A DNA stretch of 64,000 nt from Rubrivivax gelatinosus IL144 (GCF_000284255.1 NC_017075.1:3906001-3970000), one strand, 5' to 3'. Positions 36,526-45,986 are shown, numbered from the stretch's first letter. Notes: a model not told the origin generated them from the sequence alone. Made by a program: numbers and translations.

Positions 36526-37698
36526 ATGCTGATCGACTTCTTCTACACGCTGCGCGCCGCCAAGCTGCCGGTCTCGGTAAAGGAGTTCCTCACCCTGCTG
36601 GAGGCGCTCCAGGCCGGCGTCGTCGACGGCTCGGTCGACGACTTCTATTACCTCGCCCGCGCGACGCTGGTGAAGGACGAGGCGCACTACGACAAGTTCG
36701 ACCGCGCTTTCGGCGCCTACTTCAAGGGCGTCGAGCTGCTGACCGACTTCACGCGCGAGGTGCCGCTGGACTGGCTGCGCAAGACGCTGGAGCTGGAGCT
36801 GACACCCGAGCAGAAGGCGGCCATCGAGAAGCTGGGCTGGGACGAGCTGATGGAGACGCTGAAGAAGCGTTTCGAGGAGCAGAACGAGCGCCACGAAGGC
36901 GGCAGCAGGTGGATCGGCACCGGCGGCACCAGCCCGTTCGGCGCCTGGGGCCACAACCCGCAGGGCGTGCGCATCGGCCAGGACAAGGGGCGCAACCGCA
37001 ACGCGGTCAAGGTCTGGGACCAGCGCGCCTACCAGGACTACGACGACGCCCGCGAGCTCGGCACGCGCACGATCAAGGTCGCGCTGCGCCGGCTGCGGCG
37101 CTTCGCGCGCGAAGGCGCGGCCGAGGAGCTGGACCTGGACGCGACGATCCACGGCACCGCCGCCAACGCCGGGCTGCTGGACATCCGCATGGTCCCCGAG
37201 CGCCACAACCGCGTGAAGGTGCTGCTGCTGATGGATGTCGGCGGCACGATGGACGAACACGTTCATCGCGTGGAGGAGCTGTTCAGCGCCGCCAAGAGCG
37301 AGTTCAAGCACCTCGAGTTCTATTACTTCCACAACTGCGTCTACGACTTCGTCTGGAAGAACAACCGGCGCCGCTATTCAGAAAAGACGCCCACTTGGGA
37401 CCTGATCCGCACCTACAACAAGGACTACAAGCTGGTCTTCGTCGGCGACGCGACGATGAGCCCGTACGAGATCCTGCAGCCCGGCGGCAGCGTCGAATAC
37501 AACAACGAGGAACCCGGCGCCGAATGGCTGCGCCGGCTGACCGAAGCCTTCCCCCGGTTCGCGTGGATCAACCCCGAGCCGCAGGGCGTCTGGGCCTATC
37601 GTCAGAGCATCTCGATCGTGCAGCAGCTGATGAACCAGCGCATGTTCCCGCTGACCCTCTCCGGACTCGAAGGCGCGATGCGGCTGCTGAGCAAATGA
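36526..37698 (+). CDS. VWA-containing CoxE-like protein
   Basis: 390 aa soluble protein. The N-terminal half is helical (MLIDFFYTLRAAKLPVSVKEFLTLLEAL). The VWA domain from about residue 225 has the metal site MDVGGTMDEH (Asp237), a DxGGT variant of the DxSxS MIDAS, followed by LEFYYFHNCVYDFVW and LVFVGDATMSPYEI. It is the expected partner of the MoxR ATPase at 32967. The stop overlaps the tamA start (ATGA). Confidence 0.92.
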   Translation: MLIDFFYTLRAAKLPVSVKEFLTLLEALQAGVVDGSVDDFYYLARATLVKDEAHYDKFDRAFGAYFKGVELLTDFTREVPLDWLRKTLELELTPEQKAAIEKLGWDELMETLKKRFEEQNERHEGGSRWIGTGGTSPFGAWGHNPQGVRIGQDKGRNRNAVKVWDQRAYQDYDDARELGTRTIKVALRRLRRFAREGAAEELDLDATIHGTAANAGLLDIRMVPERHNRVKVLLLMDVGGTMDEHVHRVEELFSAAKSEFKHLEFYYFHNCVYDFVWKNNRRRYSEKTPTWDLIRTYNKDYKLVFVGDATMSPYEILQPGGSVEYNNEEPGAEWLRRLTEAFPRFAWINPEPQGVWAYRQSISIVQQLMNQRMFPLTLSGLEGAMRLLSK

Positions 37699-39539
37699 AG
37701 CGTGTGCTGACGGGCCTCGTCGCGGCACTGGCCGCGGGGGCCGCCCTGGCGGCTGGCGAACCCGAAGCGGCGCCGCCCCCCGACGCTGCGGCATCGGCCG
37801 CCGAAGCGCCGGCCGCGCCGCCGGCCAGCGTCGAGGTCGACGCGCCTGCAGCGCTGAAGGCGCTGCTCGAGCAGCACCTGGACATCGCGCGCGTGGCGAC
37901 GCTGGCGCCGGGCAGCACGCTGGACGACAGCGAATGGGCGCGCCTGATCGACGGCGCGCCGGCACAGGTGCGCGAGCTGCTGCAGACCGAGGGCTATTTC
38001 GACCCGACGGTGATCATGGTGCGCTCGGTCGGCAACGTCGGCGAACGCCACGTGCGGCTGGAGCTGCAACCCGGCCCGCGCACCCGCGTCGAGCGCGTGA
38101 CGATCGAGGTCGAAGGGGCGCTGGGCAGCGCCGCCGAGGCCGGCGACAAACAGGCCCGCGACACGGTGGCCGACCTGCGCCGCGCCTGGGCGCTGCCGGC
38201 CGGCGAGGCCTTCCGCAACCCCGACTGGACGGCCGCCAAGGCCGCGGCGCTGGCGCGGCTGCGTGCCGCCGGTTATGCCGGCGCCAGCTGGAAAGCCACC
38301 GCCGCCGAAGTCGAGACCGCCGACCACGCCGCACGCCTGTTCCTGGTGGCCGACAGCGGGCCGCTGTTCCGCTTCGGCGAGCTGGTCGTCGACGGCCTCG
38401 TCGTGCACGAGCGCGAGACCGTCGAGCATCTGGCGGCCTTGCAGCCCGGCGCGCCGCTGACCGAGGCCGTGCTGCTGGACTACCAGGAACGGCTGCAGAA
38501 GGCCGGGCTCTTCGACAGCGCCGCCGTCACGCTGGACCCGGACGTCGCGCAGGCCGACCACGCCCGCGTGCTGGTGCACGTGAAGGAGGCGCCGCTGCAG
38601 GTCTACACCTTCGGCATCGGCGTCAGCGCCAACACCGGGCCGCGGGCCTCGCTGGAGCACGCCTACCGGCGCGTCTTCGGCTACCCGCTGACGGCCAGCA
38701 ACACCTTCTCGCTGGCGCAGAAGAAGCAGACCTGGACCGGCGAAGTCAGCACCCACCCGGGCGAGAACCTGTATCGCGAGCTGGTCGGCGGCGCCGTCGA
38801 CCGCGAGGAAGGCAAAGAGGACGTCGTGCTGTCGCAGCGGCTGCGCCTGGGCCGCACCAAGGACACGCAGCGCCTGGAGCGGCTTTACTTCGTCGAGGCC
38901 GAGCGTTCGGCGCGCTGGACGAACACCGGCGAGCACATCCACACCAACACGATCGCCTACTCGATCAACCACCACGGCGTCTGGCGCGAGCTCGACAGCG
39001 TCGTGCTGCCGACCGAAGGCTTCTCGGTGTCGCTGCAGACCGGCCTGGGCCATGCCCACGGCAGTGCCGGCGAGACCGGCCCGTTCTCGCGCCTGTACGG
39101 CCGCTTCACCGGCTATCTGCCGATCGGCAAGACCTGGTACGGCAGCGCGCGGGTGGAACTGGGCCAGGTCGTCAAACGCGACGCCGTCGCGGTGCCGGAT
39201 TCGCAGCTCTTCCGTGCCGGCGGCGACGACTCGGTGCGCGGTTACGCCTATCGCAGCCTGACGCCGACGGTCAACGGCGCCGAGTCGGGCGGCACCTCGC
39301 TGTTCACCACCAGCCTGGAGCTGGCCCGGCCGCTCTCGGCGTCCATGCCCTCGGTCTGGGGCGCGGTCTTCGTCGACGCCGGGCGCGCGGCCAACGGCTT
39401 CACGAGCCTGAACCCGGCGATCGGCACCGGCATCGGCGTGCGCTGGCGCAGCCCGGTGGGGCCGCTGAAGGTGGACCTGGCGTGGGGCGAGGAGACGCGG
39501 TCCGTTCGTTTGCACTTCAGTGTCGGGATCGCGTATTGA
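37695..39539 (+). CDS. tamA: Outer-membrane translocation/assembly factor TamA
   Basis: 614 aa Omp85 protein. A signal peptide (VLTGLVAALAAGAALAAG) and a Pro/Ala-rich stretch precede three POTRA domains (about 50-330) and a 16-strand beta-barrel (about 335-614). The barrel contains the conserved lid-lock motif VRGYAYRSL near residue 515 and ends in an aromatic-rich strand (LHFSVGIAY). With TamB it moves or assembles outer-membrane components. ATGA overlap with the VWA gene indicates one operon; tamB follows after 150 bp containing a palindromic element. Confidence 0.94.
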   Translation: MKRVLTGLVAALAAGAALAAGEPEAAPPPDAAASAAEAPAAPPASVEVDAPAALKALLEQHLDIARVATLAPGSTLDDSEWARLIDGAPAQVRELLQTEGYFDPTVIMVRSVGNVGERHVRLELQPGPRTRVERVTIEVEGALGSAAEAGDKQARDTVADLRRAWALPAGEAFRNPDWTAAKAAALARLRAAGYAGASWKATAAEVETADHAARLFLVADSGPLFRFGELVVDGLVVHERETVEHLAALQPGAPLTEAVLLDYQERLQKAGLFDSAAVTLDPDVAQADHARVLVHVKEAPLQVYTFGIGVSANTGPRASLEHAYRRVFGYPLTASNTFSLAQKKQTWTGEVSTHPGENLYRELVGGAVDREEGKEDVVLSQRLRLGRTKDTQRLERLYFVEAERSARWTNTGEHIHTNTIAYSINHHGVWRELDSVVLPTEGFSVSLQTGLGHAHGSAGETGPFSRLYGRFTGYLPIGKTWYGSARVELGQVVKRDAVAVPDSQLFRAGGDDSVRGYAYRSLTPTVNGAESGGTSLFTTSLELARPLSASMPSVWGAVFVDAGRAANGFTSLNPAIGTGIGVRWRSPVGPLKVDLAWGEETRSVRLHFSVGIAY

Positions 39540-39540
39540 T

Positions 39541-39612
39541 GCCCCCAAGCTCGCTATCGCTCGCTACCCCCCGAGGGGGCCGTCCGCCAGCGGACCGGCA
39601 AAGCCGGTCCGC
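39541..39612. repeat. REP-like intergenic palindromic element
   Basis: Directly after tamA: a doubled GCTCGCTA, a CCCCC-GA-GGGGG stem (39568-39579), and a perfect 10-bp hairpin GCGGACCGGC / GCCGGTCCGC with an AAA loop (39590-39612). A similar 'CAAGCTCGCT...CCCCCCGAGGGGGC' element is, from memory, a common intergenic repeat in Comamonadaceae and relatives. It may act as a terminator or mRNA stabiliser between tamA and tamB. Only one copy is in this window. Confidence 0.6.
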
Positions 39613-39689
39613 GGCGGGAAGCTTGATCGCGTGGTGCTTGCTCGTTTGCACGGGCTCGCTGACCGCCACCTTTGCGCCGGGTTCACGGG

Positions 39690-42600
39690 ATGACTGAGCA
39701 GGGTCGGGAGACGCCGCAGGAAGCGCCGGTGCCCGTGCGGCGGCGGCGCTGGTGGCCTTGGCTGATCGCGGTGCCGGTGGTGCTGGCGGCCGGGGCGGTG
39801 GGCGGTGTCTGGGGGCTGCTGCACAGCGACGCGGGCACGCGCTGGCTGGGCACGCGGCTGCCGTTCGTCACGGCGGAGGGCACGCGCGGGGCGCTGTTCG
39901 ACGAGGTGTTCGAGGCCGACAAGGTCGTCGTGCGCTGGGACCAGGGGCGGCAGTCGGTGACGGTGACCGGGTTCCGCGGCGAAGGGCTGCGCTGGTCGTG
40001 GCGGCCGCATGCACGCGCCTGGTTCGGCATCGACGCGACCAAGGCCGTGGCGCGCGAGGTCATCGTCGACACCGGGCCGCCCAGCGGCCACGGCGCGCAC
40101 CTGCCCTCGGGCATCGGCATCCCGCTGCAGATCCGCGCCGAGCGCGCCGAACTCGAGACGCTGGACGTCGACGGCTTCCAGCTGCACCGGCTGCGCGCCC
40201 GGGCCTGGGTCGGCGAGCCCAACCTGCTGTACCGCGTCGAAGACGCCGAACTCGACTGGGGCAAAGCCCGCCTGGCCGGCCACGCGCAGCTCGGCTTCGA
40301 CGTCCCGTTCGCGCTCGGCGGCCAAGCCGAGGCGCGGCCGATCGACGCCGACACGCCGCTGGACGCGACGATCCGCGCCAGCGGCACGCTGGATCGCATC
40401 GTGCTGGCCGGCACGCTGCGTGGCACGCCGCAGCCGGGCAAGGCGACGCCGTCGGCCGAGGTGTCGACGACGCTGCTGCCCTTCGCGCCCTGGGTGCTGG
40501 CGCAGCTGGACGCGAAGACCACGGCGCTGGACCTCGGCGCCTTCGTTGCCGGCGCGCCCGAAACGCGGCTCAGCGGCCACGCCAAGCTGGACGCGCCGCC
40601 GGCCGGCGAGCGCCCGATGCTGGCCGACGTCGCGCTGGACAACGCCCTGCCCGGCCGCTGGGATGCCGGTCGGCTGCCGCTGTCGCGCATCGAAGCCGAC
40701 CTGCAGGGGTCGAGCAAGAGCCGGCGCCAGGTCGACATCCGCCGCCTGGCGCTGCAGTTCGCCGGCGACGGCCGCCCGGCCGGACGCTGGAGCGCCCACG
40801 GCCGCTGGGACGGCCCGGCGCTGACGCTGGAGTCGGCGCTGGACGCCGTGACGCCGCAGCGCCTGGACCGCCGCGCGCCGGCGATGACGCTGTCCGGCCC
40901 GGTGACGCTGGAGCTCGGCGGCCTGCCGTCGCCGGACGACTGGACCGGCCCGCGCCCGGCGTCTTCCGCTGCGCTGCGCGCGACGCTGGACGGACGTGTC
41001 GAGGGCGCCGCCCAGGCGGTGCACCTGCGCCTGGACGGCCGCGCCGCGCCCGACCAAGTCGAGCTGAAGGAGTTCGACGCCAGCGCCGGCGCCGCCGTCG
41101 CCCGGCTGACGCTGGACGCGCGACGCGGCGACGCCGGCTGGCAGCTCGCCACGCGCGGCACCCTGGCCGGGTTCGACCCGCTGCCCTGGTGGCCGGGTGA
41201 ACCCGGTTCGGCCTGGCGCCAGGGCCCGCACCGCGTCAGCGGCGGCTGGGAGCTCGACCTGGCGCTGCCGCCCGAACCGCGCAGCCTGCCGCTGCCGGCG
41301 CTGCTGCAGCGCACCGCCGGCCACGGCACGCTGAAAGTCGACGACTCGATGCTGGCCGGCGTGCCGCTGACGCTGGACCTGGCGCTCGAACAATCGGGCG
41401 GCCGTGGCGGCAGCAGCCGCGTGCGCCTGGAAGCCGCCGCCGCCGGCAACAAGCTCGTCGCCAGCGGCCAGGGCCGGCCGTCGGCCAACGGCGCCGACGA
41501 CCGCTGGACGCTGAACCTGGACGCCGGCACGCTGGCCGCGCTGGCGCCGCTGGTGCGCCTGCTGCCCGACGGCGCCGGCTGGGCGCCGCAAGGCGGCAGC
41601 GCGCGGGGCGAGCTGAGCGCCAGCGGGCGCTGGCCCGACCTGCAGACCCAGGGCCATCTGGAGCTGCGCCAGTTCGGCTCGCGTGAACTCGAGGTCGCCG
41701 CCGCCAGCGCCGACTGGCGGCTGTCCACCGGCGGGCTGGCGCAGCAGCCGCTGGAGCTGCAGGCCGACGTCTCCGGGCTGCGCTGGGGACGCCAGAGCGC
41801 GCGCCAGCTGCGCGCCGAGCTGCACGGCACCTGGCAGGAACACCATCTGCTGGTCGCCGGCGCCTTGCCGCTGGCGCCGCCACCGCTGCTGGAGCGCTGG
41901 TTCGGCCTGCGCTCGATGTCCGGCACGCGTGCCCAGTTGCAGGCCACCGGCGCCTGGACCGCCGCCCCTGGCGGCGGCGGGCGCTGGGCCGGGCGCATCG
42001 AACGCCTGGGCATCGGCGCCTGGGACGGCGGCGCCATCGCGCCGCCGGGCAGCGACTGGCGCACAGACTGGGTCGACGCCCGCGATCTCGGCGCCGAGTT
42101 GCAGTTCGGCCGCGGCGGCACGCTCGAACGCCTGCAGGCCGCACCCGGGCGCATCCGCTTCGCCCGCGCCGTCGACCTGCGCTGGGACGCCGTGCAGGCC
42201 GACTGGGCCGGCAGCGCCGCGCCGCGTTTCGCGCTGCGCATGGACGTCGACCCGGTGGCCGTGGCACCGCTGCTCGAACGCGTGCAGCCGACGATGGGCT
42301 GGGGCGGCGACCTGCGCGCCGGCGCGCACGTCGACATCCGCGCCGGCGACCGCTTCGACGCCGAGGTCGTCGTCGAGCGCCACGACGGCGACCTCGACAT
42401 CACCGACGAGAACACGACCCAGTCGCTGGGGCTGAGCGCGGCGCGCCTGGCGCTGTCGGCGCACGACGGCCAGTGGCGCTTCAGCCAGGCGCTGGCCGGC
42501 AGCAACATCGGCCGCATGGCGGCCTCGCTGGGCGTGCGCACCAGCAGCGCCAGCCGCTGGCCCGAGCCCGAGGCGCCGCTGGACGGCACGCTGGAGCTGG

Positions 42601-43991
42601 AAGTCGCCAACCTCGGCGTCTGGGCGGCCTGGGTGCCGCCGGGCTGGAGGCTGTCGGGGCGGCTGCACACCAACGCCGCGATCGGCGGCAAGTTCGGCGC
42701 GCCCGAGTACACCGGCATGATCGAAGGCCGCGACCTCGGCGTGCGCAACCTGCTGCAGGGCGTCAACGTCGGCCCGGGCACGGTGGCGATCCGCCTCGAA
42801 GGCACCGACGCACGCATCGAGACCTTGCGCTTCAAGGGCGGCGACGGCCAGCTCGAACTGAGCGGCGGCGCGACCTTCGGCGCCACGCCCAACGCCCAGC
42901 TCAAGGCCGTCGCCGAACGCTTCCGCGTGCTCGGCCGCATCGACCGCCAGCTCGTCGCCAGCGGCAACGCCACGCTGGCGCTGGACGCGCAGAAGTTCGC
43001 GCTGAACGGCCGCGTCGTGGTCGACGAAGGCCTGTTCGACGCGACCCGCGCCGACGCGCCCTCGCTGGACGCCGACGTCACGGTGCGCCGCCCCGGCGAG
43101 GCGCCGCCGCCCGAGGACGACGCCGCCGTGCCGCACGCCCGGCGCGACGTCGACATCGCGCTGGACGTCGACCTCGGCCACAAGCTGCGCGTGCGCGGGC
43201 GCGGCCTGGACACCGAGCTGCGCGGCCAGCTGCGGCTGACGACGCCGGGCGGCAAACCCGCCGTCAACGGCAGCGTCAGCACCGAGAACGGCACCTACGC
43301 CGCCTACGCCCAGAAGCTGGAGATCGACCGCGGCATCCTGGCCTTCACCGGTGCGATGGACAACCCGCGGCTGGACATCCTGGCGCTGCGGCCGAACATC
43401 GACGTGCAGGTCGGCGTGCTGATCAGCGGCACGGCGCAGAGCCCGCGTGCGCGGCTGTATTCCGAGACCGAGATGACCGACACCGACCGGCTGTCCTGGC
43501 TGGTGCTGGGCCGCGCCTCCGACGGCCTGGGCCGCGCCGACGCCGCGCTGCTGCAGCGTGCCGCCGTCGCGCTGATGGCCGGCGAAGGCGAGGCGCCGAC
43601 CGACACGCTGATGCGCAACCTCGGCATCGACGAACTGAGCGTGCACCAGAGCGAAACGACCAGCGCCACCACCGGCGCCGAAGTGCGCGACACCGTCATC
43701 TCGCTGGGCAAGCAGCTCTCGCGGCGCTGGTACGTCGGCTACGAACGCGGCGTCAACGCCACCACCGGCACCTGGCAGCTCGTCTACCGCATCGCCCAGC
43801 GCTTCACGCTGCGGGCGCAGAGCGGCGCCGACAACGCGCTCGACCTGATCTGGGTCTGGCGTCTGGACGACGAACAGCTGCCCGGCACCCGGCCGCTGAT
43901 CGGCGCCGGCCGCCGCCTCGGCCAGGCCACCGGGCTGGTGCCGTCGGCCGCCTCCGCACCGTCGTCGCCCGCGGCCTCCGCGCCGCGCTGA
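39690..43991 (+). CDS. tamB: Translocation and assembly module protein TamB
   Basis: 1433 aa AsmA-like, bridge-type lipid-transfer protein. One N-terminal membrane helix (residues 20-45, PWLIAVPVVLAAGAVGGVWGLL) anchors it in the inner membrane. A long periplasmic beta-groove follows, and the C-terminal DUF490 domain (last about 380 residues, with RGILAFTGAMDNPRLDILALRP, LSWLVLGRASDGLG and LGKQLSRRWYVGYERGVN) contacts TamA. A Ser/Ala/Pro tail ends the protein. ATG at 39690 is preferred over an upstream in-frame start at 39672. Confidence 0.94.
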   Translation: MTEQGRETPQEAPVPVRRRRWWPWLIAVPVVLAAGAVGGVWGLLHSDAGTRWLGTRLPFVTAEGTRGALFDEVFEADKVVVRWDQGRQSVTVTGFRGEGLRWSWRPHARAWFGIDATKAVAREVIVDTGPPSGHGAHLPSGIGIPLQIRAERAELETLDVDGFQLHRLRARAWVGEPNLLYRVEDAELDWGKARLAGHAQLGFDVPFALGGQAEARPIDADTPLDATIRASGTLDRIVLAGTLRGTPQPGKATPSAEVSTTLLPFAPWVLAQLDAKTTALDLGAFVAGAPETRLSGHAKLDAPPAGERPMLADVALDNALPGRWDAGRLPLSRIEADLQGSSKSRRQVDIRRLALQFAGDGRPAGRWSAHGRWDGPALTLESALDAVTPQRLDRRAPAMTLSGPVTLELGGLPSPDDWTGPRPASSAALRATLDGRVEGAAQAVHLRLDGRAAPDQVELKEFDASAGAAVARLTLDARRGDAGWQLATRGTLAGFDPLPWWPGEPGSAWRQGPHRVSGGWELDLALPPEPRSLPLPALLQRTAGHGTLKVDDSMLAGVPLTLDLALEQSGGRGGSSRVRLEAAAAGNKLVASGQGRPSANGADDRWTLNLDAGTLAALAPLVRLLPDGAGWAPQGGSARGELSASGRWPDLQTQGHLELRQFGSRELEVAAASADWRLSTGGLAQQPLELQADVSGLRWGRQSARQLRAELHGTWQEHHLLVAGALPLAPPPLLERWFGLRSMSGTRAQLQATGAWTAAPGGGGRWAGRIERLGIGAWDGGAIAPPGSDWRTDWVDARDLGAELQFGRGGTLERLQAAPGRIRFARAVDLRWDAVQADWAGSAAPRFALRMDVDPVAVAPLLERVQPTMGWGGDLRAGAHVDIRAGDRFDAEVVVERHDGDLDITDENTTQSLGLSAARLALSAHDGQWRFSQALAGSNIGRMAASLGVRTSSASRWPEPEAPLDGTLELEVANLGVWAAWVPPGWRLSGRLHTNAAIGGKFGAPEYTGMIEGRDLGVRNLLQGVNVGPGTVAIRLEGTDARIETLRFKGGDGQLELSGGATFGATPNAQLKAVAERFRVLGRIDRQLVASGNATLALDAQKFALNGRVVVDEGLFDATRADAPSLDADVTVRRPGEAPPPEDDAAVPHARRDVDIALDVDLGHKLRVRGRGLDTELRGQLRLTTPGGKPAVNGSVSTENGTYAAYAQKLEIDRGILAFTGAMDNPRLDILALRPNIDVQVGVLISGTAQSPRARLYSETEMTDTDRLSWLVLGRASDGLGRADAALLQRAAVALMAGEGEAPTDTLMRNLGIDELSVHQSETTSATTGAEVRDTVISLGKQLSRRWYVGYERGVNATTGTWQLVYRIAQRFTLRAQSGADNALDLIWVWRLDDEQLPGTRPLIGAGRRLGQATGLVPSAASAPSSPAASAPR

Positions 43992-44028
43992 ACCCGGCGG
44001 CCGGCGATGGCAGAATCGCCCCCGCCGC

Positions 44029-44103
44029 GCCGCCGTAGTTCAATGGATAGAACGGGGACCTCCTAAGTCTCAGATGCAGGTTCGATTCCTGCCGGGGGCG
44101 CCA
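44029..44103 (+). tRNA. tRNA-Arg (anticodon CCT)
   Basis: 75 nt including encoded CCA. D-stem GTTC/GAAC, anticodon stem GGGAC/GTCTC around loop CTCCTAA (anticodon CCT at 44060-44062), T-stem GCAGG/CCTGC with TTCGATT, discriminator G. The acceptor stem GCCGCCG/CGGGGGC has one G-G mismatch at the fourth pair. A -10-like CAGAAT lies at 44011-44016. It starts about 38 nt after tamB. Confidence 0.93.
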
Positions 44104-44668
44104 GCCGATGGCGGTGCACGCCGTCGAACAGCTCGGCCCGCCAGCTGGCATCGATCCACGACAGCTCGATGCGCGCCTTGTCCGGCAGCCGCCACCAGTA
44201 GATCCACTGGCCACGATCGCAGTCGATGCTGTCGGTGGGCCGGCCGATCGCGTGCTCGATGCGCTCCAGCGTCCAGCCGTCCAGCGGCTGGGTCTCGAAG
44301 AAGTGGCGCAGCAGGTCAGGCGGCGCACGCGGCGGCATGTGGTCGACGATGACGCCCTGGGCGTCGCACTCCAGGTACATCGGGTCTTCGGGCGCGTCCC
44401 AGGTGTAGCGTGTTCGGCCCGACGACCCGCCCGATATCGATGCCGCGCGCCGCAGCGGCTCCGGCAGGTCGACGTAGCGCAGCCCGCGGTAGTAGCCGTT
44501 GGCTTCCATCAGCTGGCGGCGCGTGCGCCGCGCCGGCCGCTCGATCCGGTCGGAGATCCCGACGACACACGCACCGATGGCCAGGACGCCGAGGGCCAGT
44601 CCGGCCAACATCATTACCGCGGCCAGGATGTAGGCGATCAGCGTCGCCAGGGAGATCAGGCAGCTCAT
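44063..44668 (-). CDS. Hypothetical membrane-anchored protein, end overlapping tRNA-Arg
   Basis: 201 aa as an open frame. An N-terminal hydrophobic segment (residues 5-38, LATLIAYILAAVMMLAGLALGVLAIGACVVGI) suggests a membrane anchor. The rest is soluble with several Trp and acidic residues (TLERIEHAIGRPTDSIDCDRGQWIYWW). No family is recognised. The last 13 codons run antisense through the tRNA-Arg gene, producing the PPAGIEPAS tail typical of misread tRNA, so the natural end is doubtful. The body looks coding by codon pattern. Confidence 0.55.
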   Translation of the reverse strand: MSCLISLATLIAYILAAVMMLAGLALGVLAIGACVVGISDRIERPARRTRRQLMEANGYYRGLRYVDLPEPLRRAASISGGSSGRTRYTWDAPEDPMYLECDAQGVIVDHMPPRAPPDLLRHFFETQPLDGWTLERIEHAIGRPTDSIDCDRGQWIYWWRLPDKARIELSWIDASWRAELFDGVHRHRLAPPAGIEPASET

Positions 44669-44828
44669 CGCCTCGATTGGCGCGCGGCGACGCGGGCGCC
44701 GCCATCGCTCCGGCGGCCGCCCCCGCTTTCAGGGGACGACATCCCCCGGCGGGCCGGGACAGCGCGGCTCGGCCAGTGGAGCCGCCCGGCACCCGCCCCA
44801 CAATCCGGCCCCGGGGAGGAAGACGACG

Positions 44829-45380
44829 ATGCGATACGGGATCACGGCCTTCGTGGCGTTGCTGGCCGGCGCCGCATCGGCCCAGACCGTCTACCGCTGC
44901 GAAGGCCCGGGCGGCCAGGCGGTGTTCCAGCAGCAGCCCTGCGCCAACGGCGGCCGCGCCGTCGACGCCAGGCCGGCGAACTCGCCGATGTCGAGCGACC
45001 CCGACGTCGCGCGCCGCCTGGCGCGCGAGCGCGAGGGCACGATGACCGAGGACGAGATGTTCCAGCGCTACGGCCAGCCGGCGCTGACCAACACCGACCG
45101 CTTCGGCAACAGCGTCTCGCGCCAGCACATTTACCGTTATGCCGACGGCAGCTCGCGCTACATCTACACGCGCGACGGCATCGTCGTCGGCATGCAGGAG
45201 CGCCCGGCCGAAGCGCCGGGCCCCGGCAGGGCAGTCGGCCCCGGCTCCGGCTCCGAGCCCTGCTACAGCGAGCAGCAGATCCGCGCCGAACGGGTGTCGG
45301 CGAGCTCGATCACCTTGAGCGAGCGCCAGCGCCAGGAGCGCGAACGCCGCATCAGCGAGATGGAACGCTGCCGGCGCTGA
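44829..45380 (+). CDS. DUF4124 domain-containing secreted protein
   Basis: 183 aa. A signal peptide (MRYGITAFVALLAGAASAQ) leads straight into the DUF4124 motif TVYRCEGPGGQAVFQQQPC (about 20-38), a small disulfide-bearing fold of unknown role. A middle segment (FQRYGQPALTNTDRFGNSVSRQHIYRYADGSSRYIYTRDG) resembles SmpA/OmlA-like lipoprotein strands. The tail is a charged helix. A ggaggaag ribosome-binding site precedes ATG 44829, with CACAAT at 44799-44804 as a possible -10. Its last 29 nt overlap the convergent PCu(A)C-like gene. Confidence 0.85.
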   Translation: MRYGITAFVALLAGAASAQTVYRCEGPGGQAVFQQQPCANGGRAVDARPANSPMSSDPDVARRLAREREGTMTEDEMFQRYGQPALTNTDRFGNSVSRQHIYRYADGSSRYIYTRDGIVVGMQERPAEAPGPGRAVGPGSGSEPCYSEQQIRAERVSASSITLSERQRQERERRISEMERCRR

Positions 45381-45816
45381 GACGCGCCGTCGGCCCCGTG
45401 AGACCACGATCCGGCGAGCGGCCTACGGCCCCGAAATGCCGCACGAAGCGCCGCCCGCCGGCGTCTTCGAAGACCAGCGAGACCGGGATGACGTCGCCGT
45501 CGCGCACCTGCCAGCGCAGGCCGACGAGGCGCAGCGCGGCGCCACCGGGTTGCAGCCGCGTCGTGCGCCCGGCGGCCAGCCTCAGCACGCCGCCCGGGGC
45601 GGCGACCTGCACCTCGGCAGCCCAGGGCGAGCGCGCGCCGACCAGGCGCAGCGGCTCGTCGGCGGTGATCGCCACGTAAGCCTCGGTCGCCGTTTCCGCC
45701 GGGCCGCTGCTGCGCGCCCAGCCGTCAACGAGCCGCACGACGGGCGGCTCGGCGGCGGACGCGGCCGTGACCATCACCAGGGCGGCCGTCGCGGCCAGGG
45801 TCTTCAGGGTCGTCAT
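45352..45816 (-). CDS. PCu(A)C-like periplasmic protein lacking the copper ligands
   Basis: 154 aa with a signal peptide (TLAATAALVMVTAASA) and a cupredoxin-like DUF461/PCu(A)C fold: VDGWARSSGPAETATEAYVAI and LQPGGAALRLVGL are in place. The family Cu(I) site H-M-x10-M-x21-H-x-M is not: the region EVQVAAPGGVLRLAAGRTTRLQPGGAALRLVG has no Met or His. So it may have lost copper transfer. It overlaps the end of the DUF4124 gene tail to tail and diverges from the flavoprotein gene. Confidence 0.75.
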   Translation of the reverse strand: MTTLKTLAATAALVMVTAASAAEPPVVRLVDGWARSSGPAETATEAYVAITADEPLRLVGARSPWAAEVQVAAPGGVLRLAAGRTTRLQPGGAALRLVGLRWQVRDGDVIPVSLVFEDAGGRRFVRHFGAVGRSPDRGLTGPTARLSAGSVPSR

Positions 45817-45986
45817 CGTCGGCCCGATGCTGCGCAGGCGCCGGCGGGCGCGCTTGATGCGCCGCAGCCGGGGCCGGGCGCTTCAGCCGGCCTTAAGCCG
45901 AGACCGGGAAAGCCCTGCCCGCCTCGCCGCCGCCGTGTCGTCCTTTGGACAGACGCCGCCGCCCGCGCGCCGCAGACTGCGGCCCG

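Noticed and set aside
39564..43646. 1360-codon open frame antisense to tamB
   Set aside because: A product of GC-rich third positions in tamB; no recognisable domain and the tamB frame is strongly supported.
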